Notes: generated from the sequence alone by a model not told the origin. A stretch of DNA of 26,889 bases from CAZBPZ01 sp964493955 (GCA_964493955.1 CAZBPZ010000015.1:1-26889); one strand, 5' to 3'. Shown: positions 1 to 8,981, counted from the stretch's first letter. Program-made: numbers and translations.

Positions 1-291
1 TCGGCTACTGCTTCATCCACACTGGGGCAAACCTTGTTCAATCTCTACTACCTCCTTTCTCAGGTGCTTTACCTTCTTCTACCTCGTCAGACGACACCAG
101 GCATCAGGTGACCTCCCCTCTCTCAGGGCAGCAACGGAGGCCGCACTGAGGTTGGGCCATACAATCCTCAAAGAGTCGGGGGGCGAAGAGATTAGCACCC
201 CGGTTGTGGGACACCCCTTCCGCCAGGCCGCAGATATGGGCCACTCCCGGGACGAGGTGTAGCACCGCCAAAAGCTGGGTACTACTCTATT
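1..291. other. Left edge: no recognisable gene
   Basis: Nothing in this stretch could be assigned. One plus-strand frame is open from base 2 to a stop at 260-262 (86 codons, no start codon inside the window), but its translation matches no family I recognise. Minus-strand frames are short and also unrecognised. The stretch adjoins a decayed transposase and may be part of the same dead mobile element or its flank, which is inference only. Confidence 0.3.
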
Positions 292-593
292 CTAGCATGC
301 CGCACCGGAGAATTCTACCCGGGTATTCCGGGGCAAGACACATCGGAAGTACTCCTTCTCTTTTGCGGTGATGCTCTGGTAAGCCAGCCTCTCCGAGGCT
401 CCGCGAGCCCTCAACCGTACCACCACCCGGTCAGTGCTCCCGGCGGGGACACGGATGCCCTCACCCTCAAGAAGCACCTCCGGCTTCCCTTCCCCCAATG
501 CGGGTGCCGCTCCCGCAACTCCTGGATGCACCGCACCACTCCCCCGGCCCCGGGCAAGCCGGCCCGTCCGGGGCCATGCTTAACCCGGCACAA
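292..593 (-). pseudogene. Decayed integrase-core transposase (IS481-like), frameshifted
   Basis: Two minus-strand frames together give the N-terminal DNA-binding part of an integrase-type transposase. One frame, read from 593, contains IQELRERHPHWGKG. The adjacent frame continues GKPEVLLEGEGIRV and then VVVRLRARG. Intact relatives read roughly I.ELR.RHP.WGK...LL.REGI.VS.STV.R...RLRARG in one frame, so a frameshift lies near 475-490. Downstream, toward 292, the similarity fades, and the catalytic DDE domain is not recognisable before the frame closes. No terminal inverted repeats or target duplication were found. Family assignment is from pattern memory; IS3-type or another rve-domain transposase is also possible. 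Confidence 0.55.
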
Positions 594-618
594 ACCCCCG
601 TAACCCTTTGTTACCCGG

Positions 619-667
619 CTTTATAAAGTCTTTATGCCATCTTTATGTGCTTCTTATGAGTTTTATG
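619..667 (+). promoter_or_regulatory. 11-bp phased CTTTATG direct repeats, possible response-regulator operator
   Basis: CTTTATA starts at 619, CTTTATG at 630 and 641, and TCTTATG at 652, each 11 bp after the last. TTTTATG at 661 is slightly out of phase. Hexamer or heptamer repeats at 11-bp spacing are how dimers of OmpR/PhoB-family response regulators line up on one face of DNA. The block sits 65-115 bp upstream of the signal peptidase gene and is AT-rich against a GC-rich background. A weak -10 candidate TAGACT lies at 689-694. The identity of any regulator is unknown. Confidence 0.45.
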
Positions 668-732
668 CCCGCCGGTCAGGCAGGCTGCTAGACTGCAAGT
701 AAGGTTGGAAACAGCCCGAAAGGCAAGCAGAA

Positions 733-1314
733 ATGAGCATCAGGTGCCAGAATTGCGGACAGATTACCCGGACAGAGCACTGCCAGTGGTGCCATTTCCC
801 GGCAGCCGCCGCCCCCCGCAGGAAGGGCCGGCGCATCCTGCCGACACTGGGATGGGTTGTCTCGGGCCTGCTGGCGGCCGTCATCATCGGGGTGGGCCTG
901 GTCCACTTCCTGCCCGGTTACGGCCTTTACCTCGTCCGGAGCGAGTCCATGGCACCCACCATCAACCTGGGCGACTTCATCATCACCGGCCCGGCCCCGG
1001 CCGTTACCCCCGGCGACATCGTGACCTTCACCCGCGGCAAGGCGACCATCACCCACCGCGTCATCTCCACCGAGGGTGGACTCTTCCAGACCAGGGGCGA
1101 CGCCGCCGAAGAGGCTGACCCCTGGCTGGTACAGCCGGCCGATGTCCAGGGCAAGTACCTGTTCAGAATCCCCTACCTTGGCTACGCCCTAAACTTCTTC
1201 CGCAGCAAGACCGGCTGGTTCGTGGGCATTGTCCTGCCGGCGGCCGTCCTGGTGGGGATGCTCGTTCGAGAAATCATCAAAGAGGCCCTGCGCCCCGAAG
1301 AGGCCACGGCCTGA
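733..1314 (+). CDS. SipW-type signal peptidase I with N-terminal zinc ribbon
   Basis: This 193-residue membrane protein has the archaeal/ER (SipW) type of signal peptidase I fold. The catalytic serine is in RSESMAPT (Ser72), and the general base is the histidine in ITHRV (His107) rather than the lysine of the LepB type. TM1 spans about 35-60 and TM2 about 165-183. Ahead of TM1 is a short zinc-ribbon-like module, C5-x2-C8 and C17-x2-C20, followed by a basic linker; I do not know this module as a standard part of SipW. The gene leads a cassette of three proteins with SipW-type signal peptides, which are its likely substrates. A weak ribosome site (AAGG at 720-723) precedes the ATG. The function is well supported; the role of the ribbon is unknown. 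Confidence 0.85.
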   Translation: MSIRCQNCGQITRTEHCQWCHFPAAAAPRRKGRRILPTLGWVVSGLLAAVIIGVGLVHFLPGYGLYLVRSESMAPTINLGDFIITGPAPAVTPGDIVTFTRGKATITHRVISTEGGLFQTRGDAAEEADPWLVQPADVQGKYLFRIPYLGYALNFFRSKTGWFVGIVLPAAVLVGMLVREIIKEALRPEEATA

Positions 1315-1344
1315 AAACAAAAGCAAAACGAAAGGAGTAAAACA

Positions 1345-1962
1345 ATGAAGAGGATAATTGGACTGACCATCGCCGCCCTGATAGTTATCACCGTGGTCGG
1401 TGCCGGTACCTGGGCCTACTTCAGCGACACCGAGACCAGTGCCGATAACTCGCTCACGGCCGGCACCATGGACCTGAATGTCGATGGCGGCAACACCGCC
1501 GTCACCACCTTCTCGGCCTCGGCGGTGCAGCCCGGTGACAGTGGCAGTGGTCGCACCACCCTGAGCAATGTCGGCAACCTGACGGGCGAGCTCGATATTG
1601 CCCTCTCCGCCATCACCAACACCGGGGCCACCGGCAGCACCGAGTTCGAGGACGGTGTCGGCAACCTTGGCAGCGTGGCCCGGATGGCCATCTACCTCGA
1701 CGTGGACCAGAGCGGTGGCTGGAACGCCGGTGACATCGGCCTCAAGGCCGACGGCACCACCTACACCAGCGGCAGCCTGCAGTACGCCACCATCGACAGC
1801 TACAGCGGCCTCACTTATGACGCTGTCGCCAGCCTGAGCGGCTCCGCCAGTGACGACTTTACCATCGAGTGGCAGGTGCCCACCAGCGCCGGCAACAACA
1901 TCCAGGGCGATAGCGTCAGCTTCGACATCACCTTCACCCTGGAGCAGGCCGACGCCGACTAA
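1345..1962 (+). CDS. SipW-dependent surface protein, TasA/camelysin-like
   Basis: This 205-residue secreted protein begins MKRIIGLTIAALIVITVVGA and continues TWAYFSDTETSADNSLTAGT. That is the characteristic SipW-dependent signal peptide, with probable cleavage just before YFSDTE. The mature part is Thr/Ser/Gly/Asp-rich with few positive charges and is predicted beta-rich, as in the TasA/camelysin (M73-like) group that forms extracellular fibres in Bacillus. It starts 30 bp after the signal peptidase gene with a strong ribosome site (AAAGGAG at 1331-1337), so expression may be high. A matrix-fibre or surface-layer role is inferred from the family. Protease activity is not supported by any visible motif. 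Confidence 0.8.
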   Translation: MKRIIGLTIAALIVITVVGAGTWAYFSDTETSADNSLTAGTMDLNVDGGNTAVTTFSASAVQPGDSGSGRTTLSNVGNLTGELDIALSAITNTGATGSTEFEDGVGNLGSVARMAIYLDVDQSGGWNAGDIGLKADGTTYTSGSLQYATIDSYSGLTYDAVASLSGSASDDFTIEWQVPTSAGNNIQGDSVSFDITFTLEQADAD

Positions 1963-1985
1963 ACGGCCACGGCAACGTGGAGCCC

Positions 1986-2009
1986 GGGGGCGGGAGGTTG
2001 CTCGCCCCC
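1986..2009 (+). other. GC-rich intergenic hairpin within the surface-protein cassette
   Basis: GGGGGCG, a bulged G and GAG pair with CTCGCCCCC across a GTTG loop between the first and second TasA-like genes. No T-run follows, so it is not a classical terminator. It could protect the upstream message from 3' exonucleases or give partial termination, raising the first fibre protein over the second. Confidence 0.45.
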
Positions 2010-2044
2010 GCCGGTAATCCCGGCCAGGAGAAAGGAGCCCGCCA

Positions 2045-2563
2045 TTGAAGAAGCTACTGGGTCTCACCTCAGCCGTCCTGCTCATCGTCGCCTTCGGCAC
2101 GGTGGGCACCTGGGCGTATTTCACAGACTCAGAGCTATCCAGCCACAATTCCCTGCTCGCCGGCACGCTTGACCTGACCTGGCAGAACACCGGCGGCGTT
2201 AACCTTCCTTTCAATGTGCCATCACTGGCCCCGGGGGAGAGCCACGAGGCCCGCCTCACCATCAACAACACCGGCAACCTGCCGCTGCGCTATGCCATGA
2301 CGGTTGAAGTGGCCTCCGGCGAAACGCTGGCCAACCAGCTCCAGTGCCGGGTCTATGACTACGAGACCAGCACCGAGCTTTACAGCGGCCCGCTCGGCGC
2401 TGCCAGCTTTGGAGACCCCGGGGCAGAGGCTGTCCTGGCAGCCGGTGAGTCCCGCCCCGTTGCCATCACCGTCACCATGCCGGCCAGCACCGGCCGTGAG
2501 TTCCAGGGGCTTACCAGCAACGTCTCGTTCATATTCACGGCCGAGCAGGTGACCGATGACTAG
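2045..2563 (+). CDS. Second SipW-dependent TasA-like surface protein
   Basis: This 172-residue secreted protein has the signal MKKLLGLTSAVLLIVAFGTV, then GTWAYFTDSELSSHNSLLAG, which matches the preceding protein at the processing region. Next comes a beta-sandwich-like segment with NNTGNLPLRYAMTVEV, resembling the camelysin/TasA core (ALTINNTGNLP-type strands). The TTG start at 2045 is preferred because AAAGGAG lies 7 bp upstream and the signal peptide begins immediately. It is probably a minor fibre subunit or anchor to the 1345 protein, by analogy with paired TasA-like proteins elsewhere; that role is inferred. It belongs to the same transcription unit as its neighbours. Confidence 0.75.
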   Translation: MKKLLGLTSAVLLIVAFGTVGTWAYFTDSELSSHNSLLAGTLDLTWQNTGGVNLPFNVPSLAPGESHEARLTINNTGNLPLRYAMTVEVASGETLANQLQCRVYDYETSTELYSGPLGAASFGDPGAEAVLAAGESRPVAITVTMPASTGREFQGLTSNVSFIFTAEQVTDD

Positions 2564-2586
2564 CGGAGAAGGGAGGTGACCCCGGC

Positions 2587-3168
2587 GTGAAAAAGCTCCT
2601 CTTCCTGGGCCTGCTGACAGTTGTAGTCCTCGGGCTGACGCTGCGGGGCACCTTCGGCTACTTCAATGACAGCGAGGTCTCAGCCGGCAGCACCTTCACT
2701 GCCTGGGACCCGGTCAGCATCCTGGCGGACGGCTTCGAGGGGTCTCCCTGGGACGTTAACTGGGATGACAACGGGGCTTCCTCGTGGGAGCCAAGCGGCA
2801 AGAAGGTGCACAGCGGCCAGTGGTCTGCCTACTTCAAAGGGGCCAAGCCGGCTGACACCGCCCGGCTGACAAGCGACGACCTGGACACCAGCGGTGCCCG
2901 TGGTGTTACCATCTCCTTCTGGTTCCGGCCGGACCTGAAGAAGTCTGACCGGCTCCTCGTCCAGGCTTACAACGGCACCAGCTACGTGACCCTCTATGAC
3001 CTGGCGGAATACCCCACCTACCGGAAGGGCAGGTGGGGCTACTTCAGCCTGACGCTGACCGACCCGCAGTTCCTGAGGAGCAACTTCCGCCTGCGCTTCG
3101 ACGCCAGCGGCGTCACCAACAAGAAGAGCAAGTTCTACCTTGACGACGTCCTCGTCGAGGTCTACTAG
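2587..3168 (+). CDS. SipW-dependent secreted protein with jelly-roll-like domain
   Basis: This 193-residue protein has a GTG start with GGAGG 10 bp upstream. The N-terminus MKKLLFLGLLTVVVLGL followed by TFGYFNDSEVSAGSTF is again a SipW-type signal. Unlike its two neighbours, the mature region from about residue 45 reads like a MAM/concanavalin-like jelly roll (DGFEG near the start; S..SAYFKG; VTISFWFRPD; KFYLDDVLVEVY at the end). Such domains often bind carbohydrate or proteins. It is the last gene of the cassette; its stop lies 2 bp from the end of a convergent gene. The fold assignment is by pattern only. Confidence 0.7.
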   Translation: MKKLLFLGLLTVVVLGLTLRGTFGYFNDSEVSAGSTFTAWDPVSILADGFEGSPWDVNWDDNGASSWEPSGKKVHSGQWSAYFKGAKPADTARLTSDDLDTSGARGVTISFWFRPDLKKSDRLLVQAYNGTSYVTLYDLAEYPTYRKGRWGYFSLTLTDPQFLRSNFRLRFDASGVTNKKSKFYLDDVLVEVY

Positions 3169-3170
3169 CC

Positions 3171-3536
3171 TCAGAGGCCAAGCTCTTCCAGACGGGCATC
3201 ACCGATGCCGAAGTGGTGGGCCACCTCGTGCAGCACCACCCGCCTCACCTCCTCAACTATCTCAGCTTCATCCCGGCAGACTGCTTCCACCGCCTCCTGG
3301 AAGACCGTAATCTTGTCCGGCAGCACCATGCCGTAGCCGGTGCCGCGCTCGGTCTGCGGCACGCCCTCGTACAGCCCCAGCAGCAGCTCGTCGTCCCCCA
3401 GCCCGGCCTGGCGCCGCTGGACCGGGCTGGGGCGGGCCGCAACAACAATATCCACGTTCGCCAGCGCTGCCCGGATGTCCTCCGGCAGGCCCCGCACCGC
3501 CCGCACCACCAGCCCCTCGAACCGGCGCCGTTCCAT
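3171..3536 (-). CDS. Small zincin-like metallopeptidase (PF06262/DUF1025 type)
   Basis: A protein of about 121 residues with the single-domain minimal metallopeptidase pattern: RFEGLVVRAVRGLPEDIRAAL near the N-terminus, LLLGLYEGVPQTER, LPDKITVFQ, and the zinc site HEVAHHFGIGDARLEELG at the C-terminus. HEVAH plus the later HFG(I)xDxRL supplies the HExxHxxGxxD zinc ligands. The ATG at 3536 is chosen because family members start just before this F..LV helix; an in-frame GTG at 3581 would add 15 poorly conserved residues. No strong ribosome site precedes either start. Biological substrates of the family are unknown. It is transcribed against the surface-protein cassette. Confidence 0.8.
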   Translation of the reverse strand: MERRRFEGLVVRAVRGLPEDIRAALANVDIVVAARPSPVQRRQAGLGDDELLLGLYEGVPQTERGTGYGMVLPDKITVFQEAVEAVCRDEAEIVEEVRRVVLHEVAHHFGIGDARLEELGL

Positions 3537-3702
3537 GGCGACAGTGTACTCAAAAAGCCCCGCCCCCGGCCAGTCCCCCACCGGGCGGCGCCAATTTCAT
3601 ACCCGGTGCGCAACCGATTTCCTTCCGCAGGCGGATGGCAACCATGGCGGGCCCCGGCAAGACTGGTAAACAGCCCGCACTCCATACCAGGAGGCAACAT
3701 CA

Positions 3703-3903
3703 ATGCAGGACAGGTACAGCCACAGCAACCTGCTGACAACCGGCGAGGTTGCCCACCTCCTCCATATCCACATCAACACCGCCCGCCGCTGGAGCAACCG
3801 CGGCCTCCTGCCCGCCTGCCGTATTGGCCCCCGGCGTGACCGGCGCTTCCGCCGCGAGGACGTGCTCCGCCTGCTGGCCGGCCCGGGCACGCCCCGGGAC
3901 TGA
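3703..3903 (+). CDS. Small helix-turn-helix protein (excisionase/MerR-like HTH_17)
   Basis: A 66-residue protein consisting almost entirely of a winged-helix DNA-binding module: LLTTGEVAHLLHIHINTARRW, then GLLPACRIGPRRDRRFRREDVLRLL. This is the usual excisionase/MerR-like HTH_17 pattern of HTH, turn, R(F)RREDV wing and helix. AGGAGG lies 8 bp before the ATG. There is no effector or recombinase domain and no integrase next door, so a stand-alone regulator or nucleoid accessory protein is as likely as an excisionase. It sits just upstream of the leuS promoter, but no functional link can be seen. Confidence 0.75.
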   Translation: MQDRYSHSNLLTTGEVAHLLHIHINTARRWSNRGLLPACRIGPRRDRRFRREDVLRLLAGPGTPRD

Positions 3904-3972
3904 GGTACCACCACCCCCCTTCTTCTGCCCCTCCAAGCGGCCGTGCCGCCCCGAGCCCGGCCGCCACCCGGA

Positions 3973-4001
3973 TTGACAAGCTGCCAGGGCTGTGGTATCT
4001 T
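3973..4001 (+). promoter_or_regulatory. leuS promoter
   Basis: A perfect -35 TTGACA (3973-3978), a 17-bp spacer and -10 TATCTT (3996-4001). Transcription should begin near 4007-4009, only 2-4 bases before the leader-peptide ATG at 4011. There is therefore no room for a Shine-Dalgarno sequence, and the leader would be translated as a leaderless message. Confidence 0.8.
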
Positions 4002-4010
4002 CCAGACAAG

Positions 4011-4061
4011 ATGCAGCTAGAGTGCACCCTCTCCCTTAGCCTGAAGACACGTTGCCGGTAG
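4011..4061 (+). CDS. leuS leader peptide (leucine-rich, 16 residues)
   Basis: The ORF encodes MQLECTLSLSLKTRCR and stops at TAG (4059-4061). It has four leucines read by four different codons (CTA 4017, CTC 4029, CTT 4035, CTG 4041), three of them in a Leu-Ser-Leu-Ser-Leu run. It lies between the leuS promoter and a terminator and precedes leucyl-tRNA synthetase, so leucine codons are the expected control codons. Its position, composition and the pairing described in the next entry make a regulatory leader much more likely than chance. The last Leu codon is 18 bases before the stop. A ribosome stalled there leaves the GTGGG at 4062 exposed, and one at the stop codon covers it. Confidence 0.8.
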   Translation: MQLECTLSLSLKTRCR

Positions 4062-4109
4062 GTGGGTTCGAGCCGGCCGCGGCCGTCCCACGGGGGCGGC
4101 CTTTTTTTT
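4062..4109 (+). terminator. leuS attenuator: antiterminator arm plus intrinsic terminator
   Basis: The terminator stem pairs GGCCGTCCC (4081-4089) with GGGGCGGCC (4093-4101), nine pairs including one G-T wobble, with loop ACG, followed by eight T (4102-4109). GTGGG (4062-4066), directly after the leader stop codon, is complementary to CCCAC (4087-4091), which lies in the 5' arm and loop. The two pairings exclude each other. A further helix, GCCGG (4054-4058) with CCGGC (4073-4077), could sequester GTGGG when no ribosome is present. The leuS ATG is 52 bases beyond the T-run. Confidence 0.8.
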
Positions 4110-4161
4110 GGCAGGGCCGGCCCGAAAGAGGGCGCACCAGAGCAGGCGAGGACAGCGCAGC

Positions 4162-6615
<2,454 letters not shown>

Positions 6616-6701
6616 CCGGGGCACCGGAAACAGCCCCCCGGCGGGAGCTACCGGGACCGGCCCCATATCCCCGTGCCGGGGGAGAGACAAGGGGGAAAAG
6701 C

Positions 6702-7514
6702 TTGGACCAGGACCTCAAGCTGGCCTTCATCGGCGGCGGCAACATGGCCGAGGCCATGCTGGCGGCCGTGCTGTCGCGCGGGGTGACCTCGCCCGAAATG
6801 GTCACCGTCAGCGACATCAACCCGGAGCGCCGCCGGCACCTGGCGCAGCGCTACGGGGTGAAGACCACCGAAAGCAACCCGGAAGCCGCCGCCGGGGCAG
6901 ATGTGGTCGTCCTGGCAATCAAGCCGCAGGCGCTGCCGGAGGTTGCCAAGGGGCTAAAGGGGCGCCTCGAGCCGGGGCAACTGCTGCTCTCAATCCTGGC
7001 CGGCACCCGCCTGGAAACGCTCGCCGCCAGCCTGGGCCACCGCGCCGTCGTCCGGGCCATGCCCAACACGCCCGCCCAGATAGCCCGCGGTCTCACGGTC
7101 TGGACGGCCGCCCCGGAGGTCACACCCGCCCAGCGCGAGCAGGCAATCTCAATCCTGGGGGCAATGGGGCAGGAGATGGCCGTCCCCAGCGAGGACGAAA
7201 TTGACAAGGCCACCGCCGTCAGTGGCAGCGGCCCCGCCTACCTCTTCCTCTTCATCGAAGCCCTGACGGATGCTGCCGTATCCCTCGGCTTCACGCCCGA
7301 GGTAGCCCGCGAGCTGGTACTGGCCACCGTGCTCGGGGCAGGCGAGATGGTGCAGGCCACCGGGGAAGAACCGGCCAAACTGCGCCGGCGCGTTACCTCG
7401 CCGGGGGGCACTACCGCCGCCGCCCTCAAGGTGTTCGAGGGCGGCGGGTTCACCGAGCTCGTGCGGCGCGCTGTCAGGGCCGCCTATGACCGGGCGAGGG
7501 AACTGGGGCAGTAA
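6702..7514 (+). CDS. proC: Pyrroline-5-carboxylate reductase
   Basis: A protein of 270 residues, normal for ProC, which reduces 1-pyrroline-5-carboxylate to proline with NAD(P)H. The Rossmann motif FIGGGNMAEAML is near the N-terminus, followed by IKPQ, RAMPNTPAQI, and the active-site signature around VSGSGPAYLFLFIEAL; the C-terminal dimer region carries TSPGGTTAAALKVFEGGG. The TTG at 6702 is chosen as the start: AAGGGGG lies 6 bp upstream and the Rossmann strand follows at once. The open frame extends leftward into leuS but that part is a shadow. It sits 86 bp behind leuS and probably shares its transcript. Confidence 0.93.
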   Translation: MDQDLKLAFIGGGNMAEAMLAAVLSRGVTSPEMVTVSDINPERRRHLAQRYGVKTTESNPEAAAGADVVVLAIKPQALPEVAKGLKGRLEPGQLLLSILAGTRLETLAASLGHRAVVRAMPNTPAQIARGLTVWTAAPEVTPAQREQAISILGAMGQEMAVPSEDEIDKATAVSGSGPAYLFLFIEALTDAAVSLGFTPEVARELVLATVLGAGEMVQATGEEPAKLRRRVTSPGGTTAAALKVFEGGGFTELVRRAVRAAYDRARELGQ

Positions 7515-7560
7515 GTAGCCACCTGGCGCACACCTCCGCGGCCCGGGCCAGACGGCACTC

Positions 7561-7595
7561 GCTGAACGGGAGCCCTGAGTGGACTCCCGTTCAGC
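7561..7595. terminator. Perfect 12-bp hairpin between convergent proC and ferredoxin genes
   Basis: GCTGAACGGGAG (7561-7572) pairs perfectly with CTCCCGTTCAGC (7584-7595) across an 11-base loop, in which two more pairs can form. It lies where the leuS-proC and purD-to-ferredoxin transcripts converge, so a bidirectional terminator is the natural reading. Neither side has a T-run, so it is not a textbook intrinsic terminator. A smaller hairpin, CCGCC-TGT-GGCGG, follows at 7626-7638. Confidence 0.5.
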
Positions 7596-7638
7596 ACGTC
7601 TTCCAGAGGGTTCTCTAGAAATACCCCGCCTGTGGCGG

Positions 7639-7902
7639 CTAGGTTGCCGGCGTCTCGCCGGGGTGAAGTGTCTTCCACTTCTCCAGCAGGGCGTCGCGGC
7701 TCTCCTCGTGGTCCGGGTCAGGCACACAGGCATCAACCGGGCAAATCTCGGCACACCGCGAGGACTCAAAAGCGCCAACGCACTCGGTGCACTTTGCCGG
7801 GTCAATTACGTAAATCGTCTCGCCCTCGCTGATGGCCTGGTTCGGGCACTCTGGCTCGCAGGCCCCGCAACTGATGCATTCATCTGTAATCTTGTACGCC
7901 AT
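7639..7902 (-). CDS. 2[4Fe-4S] ferredoxin, Alvin-like type
   Basis: This 87-residue electron carrier has cluster-1 ligands C9, C12, C15 and C19-Pro, and cluster-2 ligands C38, C41, C50 and C54-Pro, with a further C59. The eight-residue insert between C41 and C50 and the C-terminal helix (ESRDALLEKWKTL) are typical of the Allochromatium/Chromatium-type low-potential ferredoxins rather than the short clostridial form. AAGGAGG lies 8 bp before the ATG. It ends a seven-gene run 45 bp behind coaD; partner enzymes are not in the window. Such ferredoxins feed low-potential reductases, and which one is used here cannot be told. Confidence 0.93.
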   Translation of the reverse strand: MAYKITDECISCGACEPECPNQAISEGETIYVIDPAKCTECVGAFESSRCAEICPVDACVPDPDHEESRDALLEKWKTLHPGETPAT

Positions 7903-7947
7903 CCGGCATACCTCCTTATATTCTTGGGGGAAGTCCCCCGACCTTAC

Positions 7948-8430
7948 TCAGCCGTCCAGCAGCTTTTCCCTCAGTGCCGCCGCAACATGCGGCGGCACCA
8001 GGCTATCAATTGCCCCCCCAAGCCCCGCCACTTCCTTGAGCAGGCTTGAACTGAGGAACTGGTACTGCCAGGAGGTCATCAGGCATACCAGCTCCAGCTC
8101 GGGGCGCAGCTTCTTGTTCATGAGCGCCATCTCAAACTCACGCTCGAAGTCAGCGCTCATCCTCAGGCCACGCACCACTGCCCGTGCCCCGATCCTGGTA
8201 GCGAACTCAACCGTCAGGTCAGAAAAGGCCTCCACCTCAATGTTAGGCTGGTCAGCCACCGCCTGCCGGGCCAGCGCTACCCTCTCTTTGGTGGTGAAGA
8301 GCAGCCGCTTGTCCGGCAGGTTGTAAACACCAATGACAAGCCTGTCAAAGAGCCGGGCGGCCCGCAGGGCTATGTCCAGGTGACCGTTGGTAATGGGGTC
8401 AAACGTACCGGGGTAAAGTGCCGTAATCAC
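7948..8430 (-). CDS. coaD: Phosphopantetheine adenylyltransferase
   Basis: A protein of 160 residues, the usual CoaD length, that transfers AMP from ATP to 4'-phosphopantetheine in coenzyme A synthesis. YPGTFDPITNGHLDI is the nucleotidyltransferase TxGH-type motif (TNGH here), and VVRGLR and the C-terminal ISSS-like loop (SWQYQFLSSSLLKEVA) are the other family marks. Its ATG overlaps the rsmD stop (ATGA, 8427-8430), implying translational coupling. The rsmD-coaD pairing is common in bacteria. Confidence 0.96.
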   Translation of the reverse strand: MITALYPGTFDPITNGHLDIALRAARLFDRLVIGVYNLPDKRLLFTTKERVALARQAVADQPNIEVEAFSDLTVEFATRIGARAVVRGLRMSADFEREFEMALMNKKLRPELELVCLMTSWQYQFLSSSLLKEVAGLGGAIDSLVPPHVAAALREKLLDG

Positions 8431-8981
8431 ACGCCGCCATCCTTTCTGAAGACAGCAATGCAGCTGTCGCCGTGGCGAAGTTCCCGGCTGAGTGTCAGAG
8501 CCTCGTAGGATGGTTCAAGGGTAAGGCGGGGAGAGTGTGTTACGATGATAACCGAGTCTTCGGTTACCAGCGGGGACCGGGCAAGCTGCGCGATGACGTT
8601 ACCAATTGAGCTATCGGCGTAAGGCGGGTCCATCAGAACGATGCCATACTCCCCCTCAAGGAAAGTCAGGGCTCTGGTCACACTGCAGCAGTAAACGCGC
8701 GCCCGTGCTCCCAGGCCGGTCCTGTCAAGGTTCTGTTTGATTATAGCACAACAGCGCGGCTCGCGGTCAACAAAATCAACCCGGCCGGCCCCCCGGCTCA
8801 GGGCCTCAATCCCCATCGCCCCGCTGCCGGCGTACAGGTCCAGCACCCGGGAGAAGTCTGCGTTCATTGATTCCAGCATCGAAAAGATGGCCCCCCTCAC
8901 CAGGTCAGTGGCCGGGCGCACGTAAACACCCTTCGGTACCCTGAGAATATGCCCCCTGGCTGAGCCGGAGATAACCCGCAT
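8427..8981 (-). CDS. rsmD: 16S rRNA (guanine966-N2)-methyltransferase
   Basis: A 184-residue SAM-dependent methyltransferase. MRVISGSARGHILRVPKG is the typical RsmD N-terminus, followed by RPATDLVRGAIFSML, the SAM-binding loop LDLYAGSGAMGIEALSRGA, and the catalytic IVLMDPPYADSS. It modifies the small-subunit rRNA during 30S assembly. AAAGGTGA precedes the ATG, 24 bp after the metallo-hydrolase gene, and it overlaps coaD by 4 bp. Confidence 0.95.
   Translation of the reverse strand: MRVISGSARGHILRVPKGVYVRPATDLVRGAIFSMLESMNADFSRVLDLYAGSGAMGIEALSRGAGRVDFVDREPRCCAIIKQNLDRTGLGARARVYCCSVTRALTFLEGEYGIVLMDPPYADSSIGNVIAQLARSPLVTEDSVIIVTHSPRLTLEPSYEALTLSRELRHGDSCIAVFRKDGGV

Noticed and set aside
1189..2277. 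362-codon minus-strand frame
   Set aside because: It lies opposite the signal peptidase and TasA-like genes and has the Gly/Val/His-rich composition of a GC-rich shadow frame; no motif was seen.
4008..4161. T-box riboswitch upstream of leuS (GGTGGG and a terminator before a synthetase gene)
   Set aside because: The leader is only about 100 bases to the end of the terminator, with no stem I or specifier loop, and the AGGGTGGNACCGCG core is absent. The leader peptide and GTGGG/CCCAC pairing explain the region better.
4108..4161. N-terminal extension of LeuS by 18 residues from TTG 4108
   Set aside because: The start would lie in the terminator T-run with no ribosome site, and ATG 4162 matches the family N-terminus.
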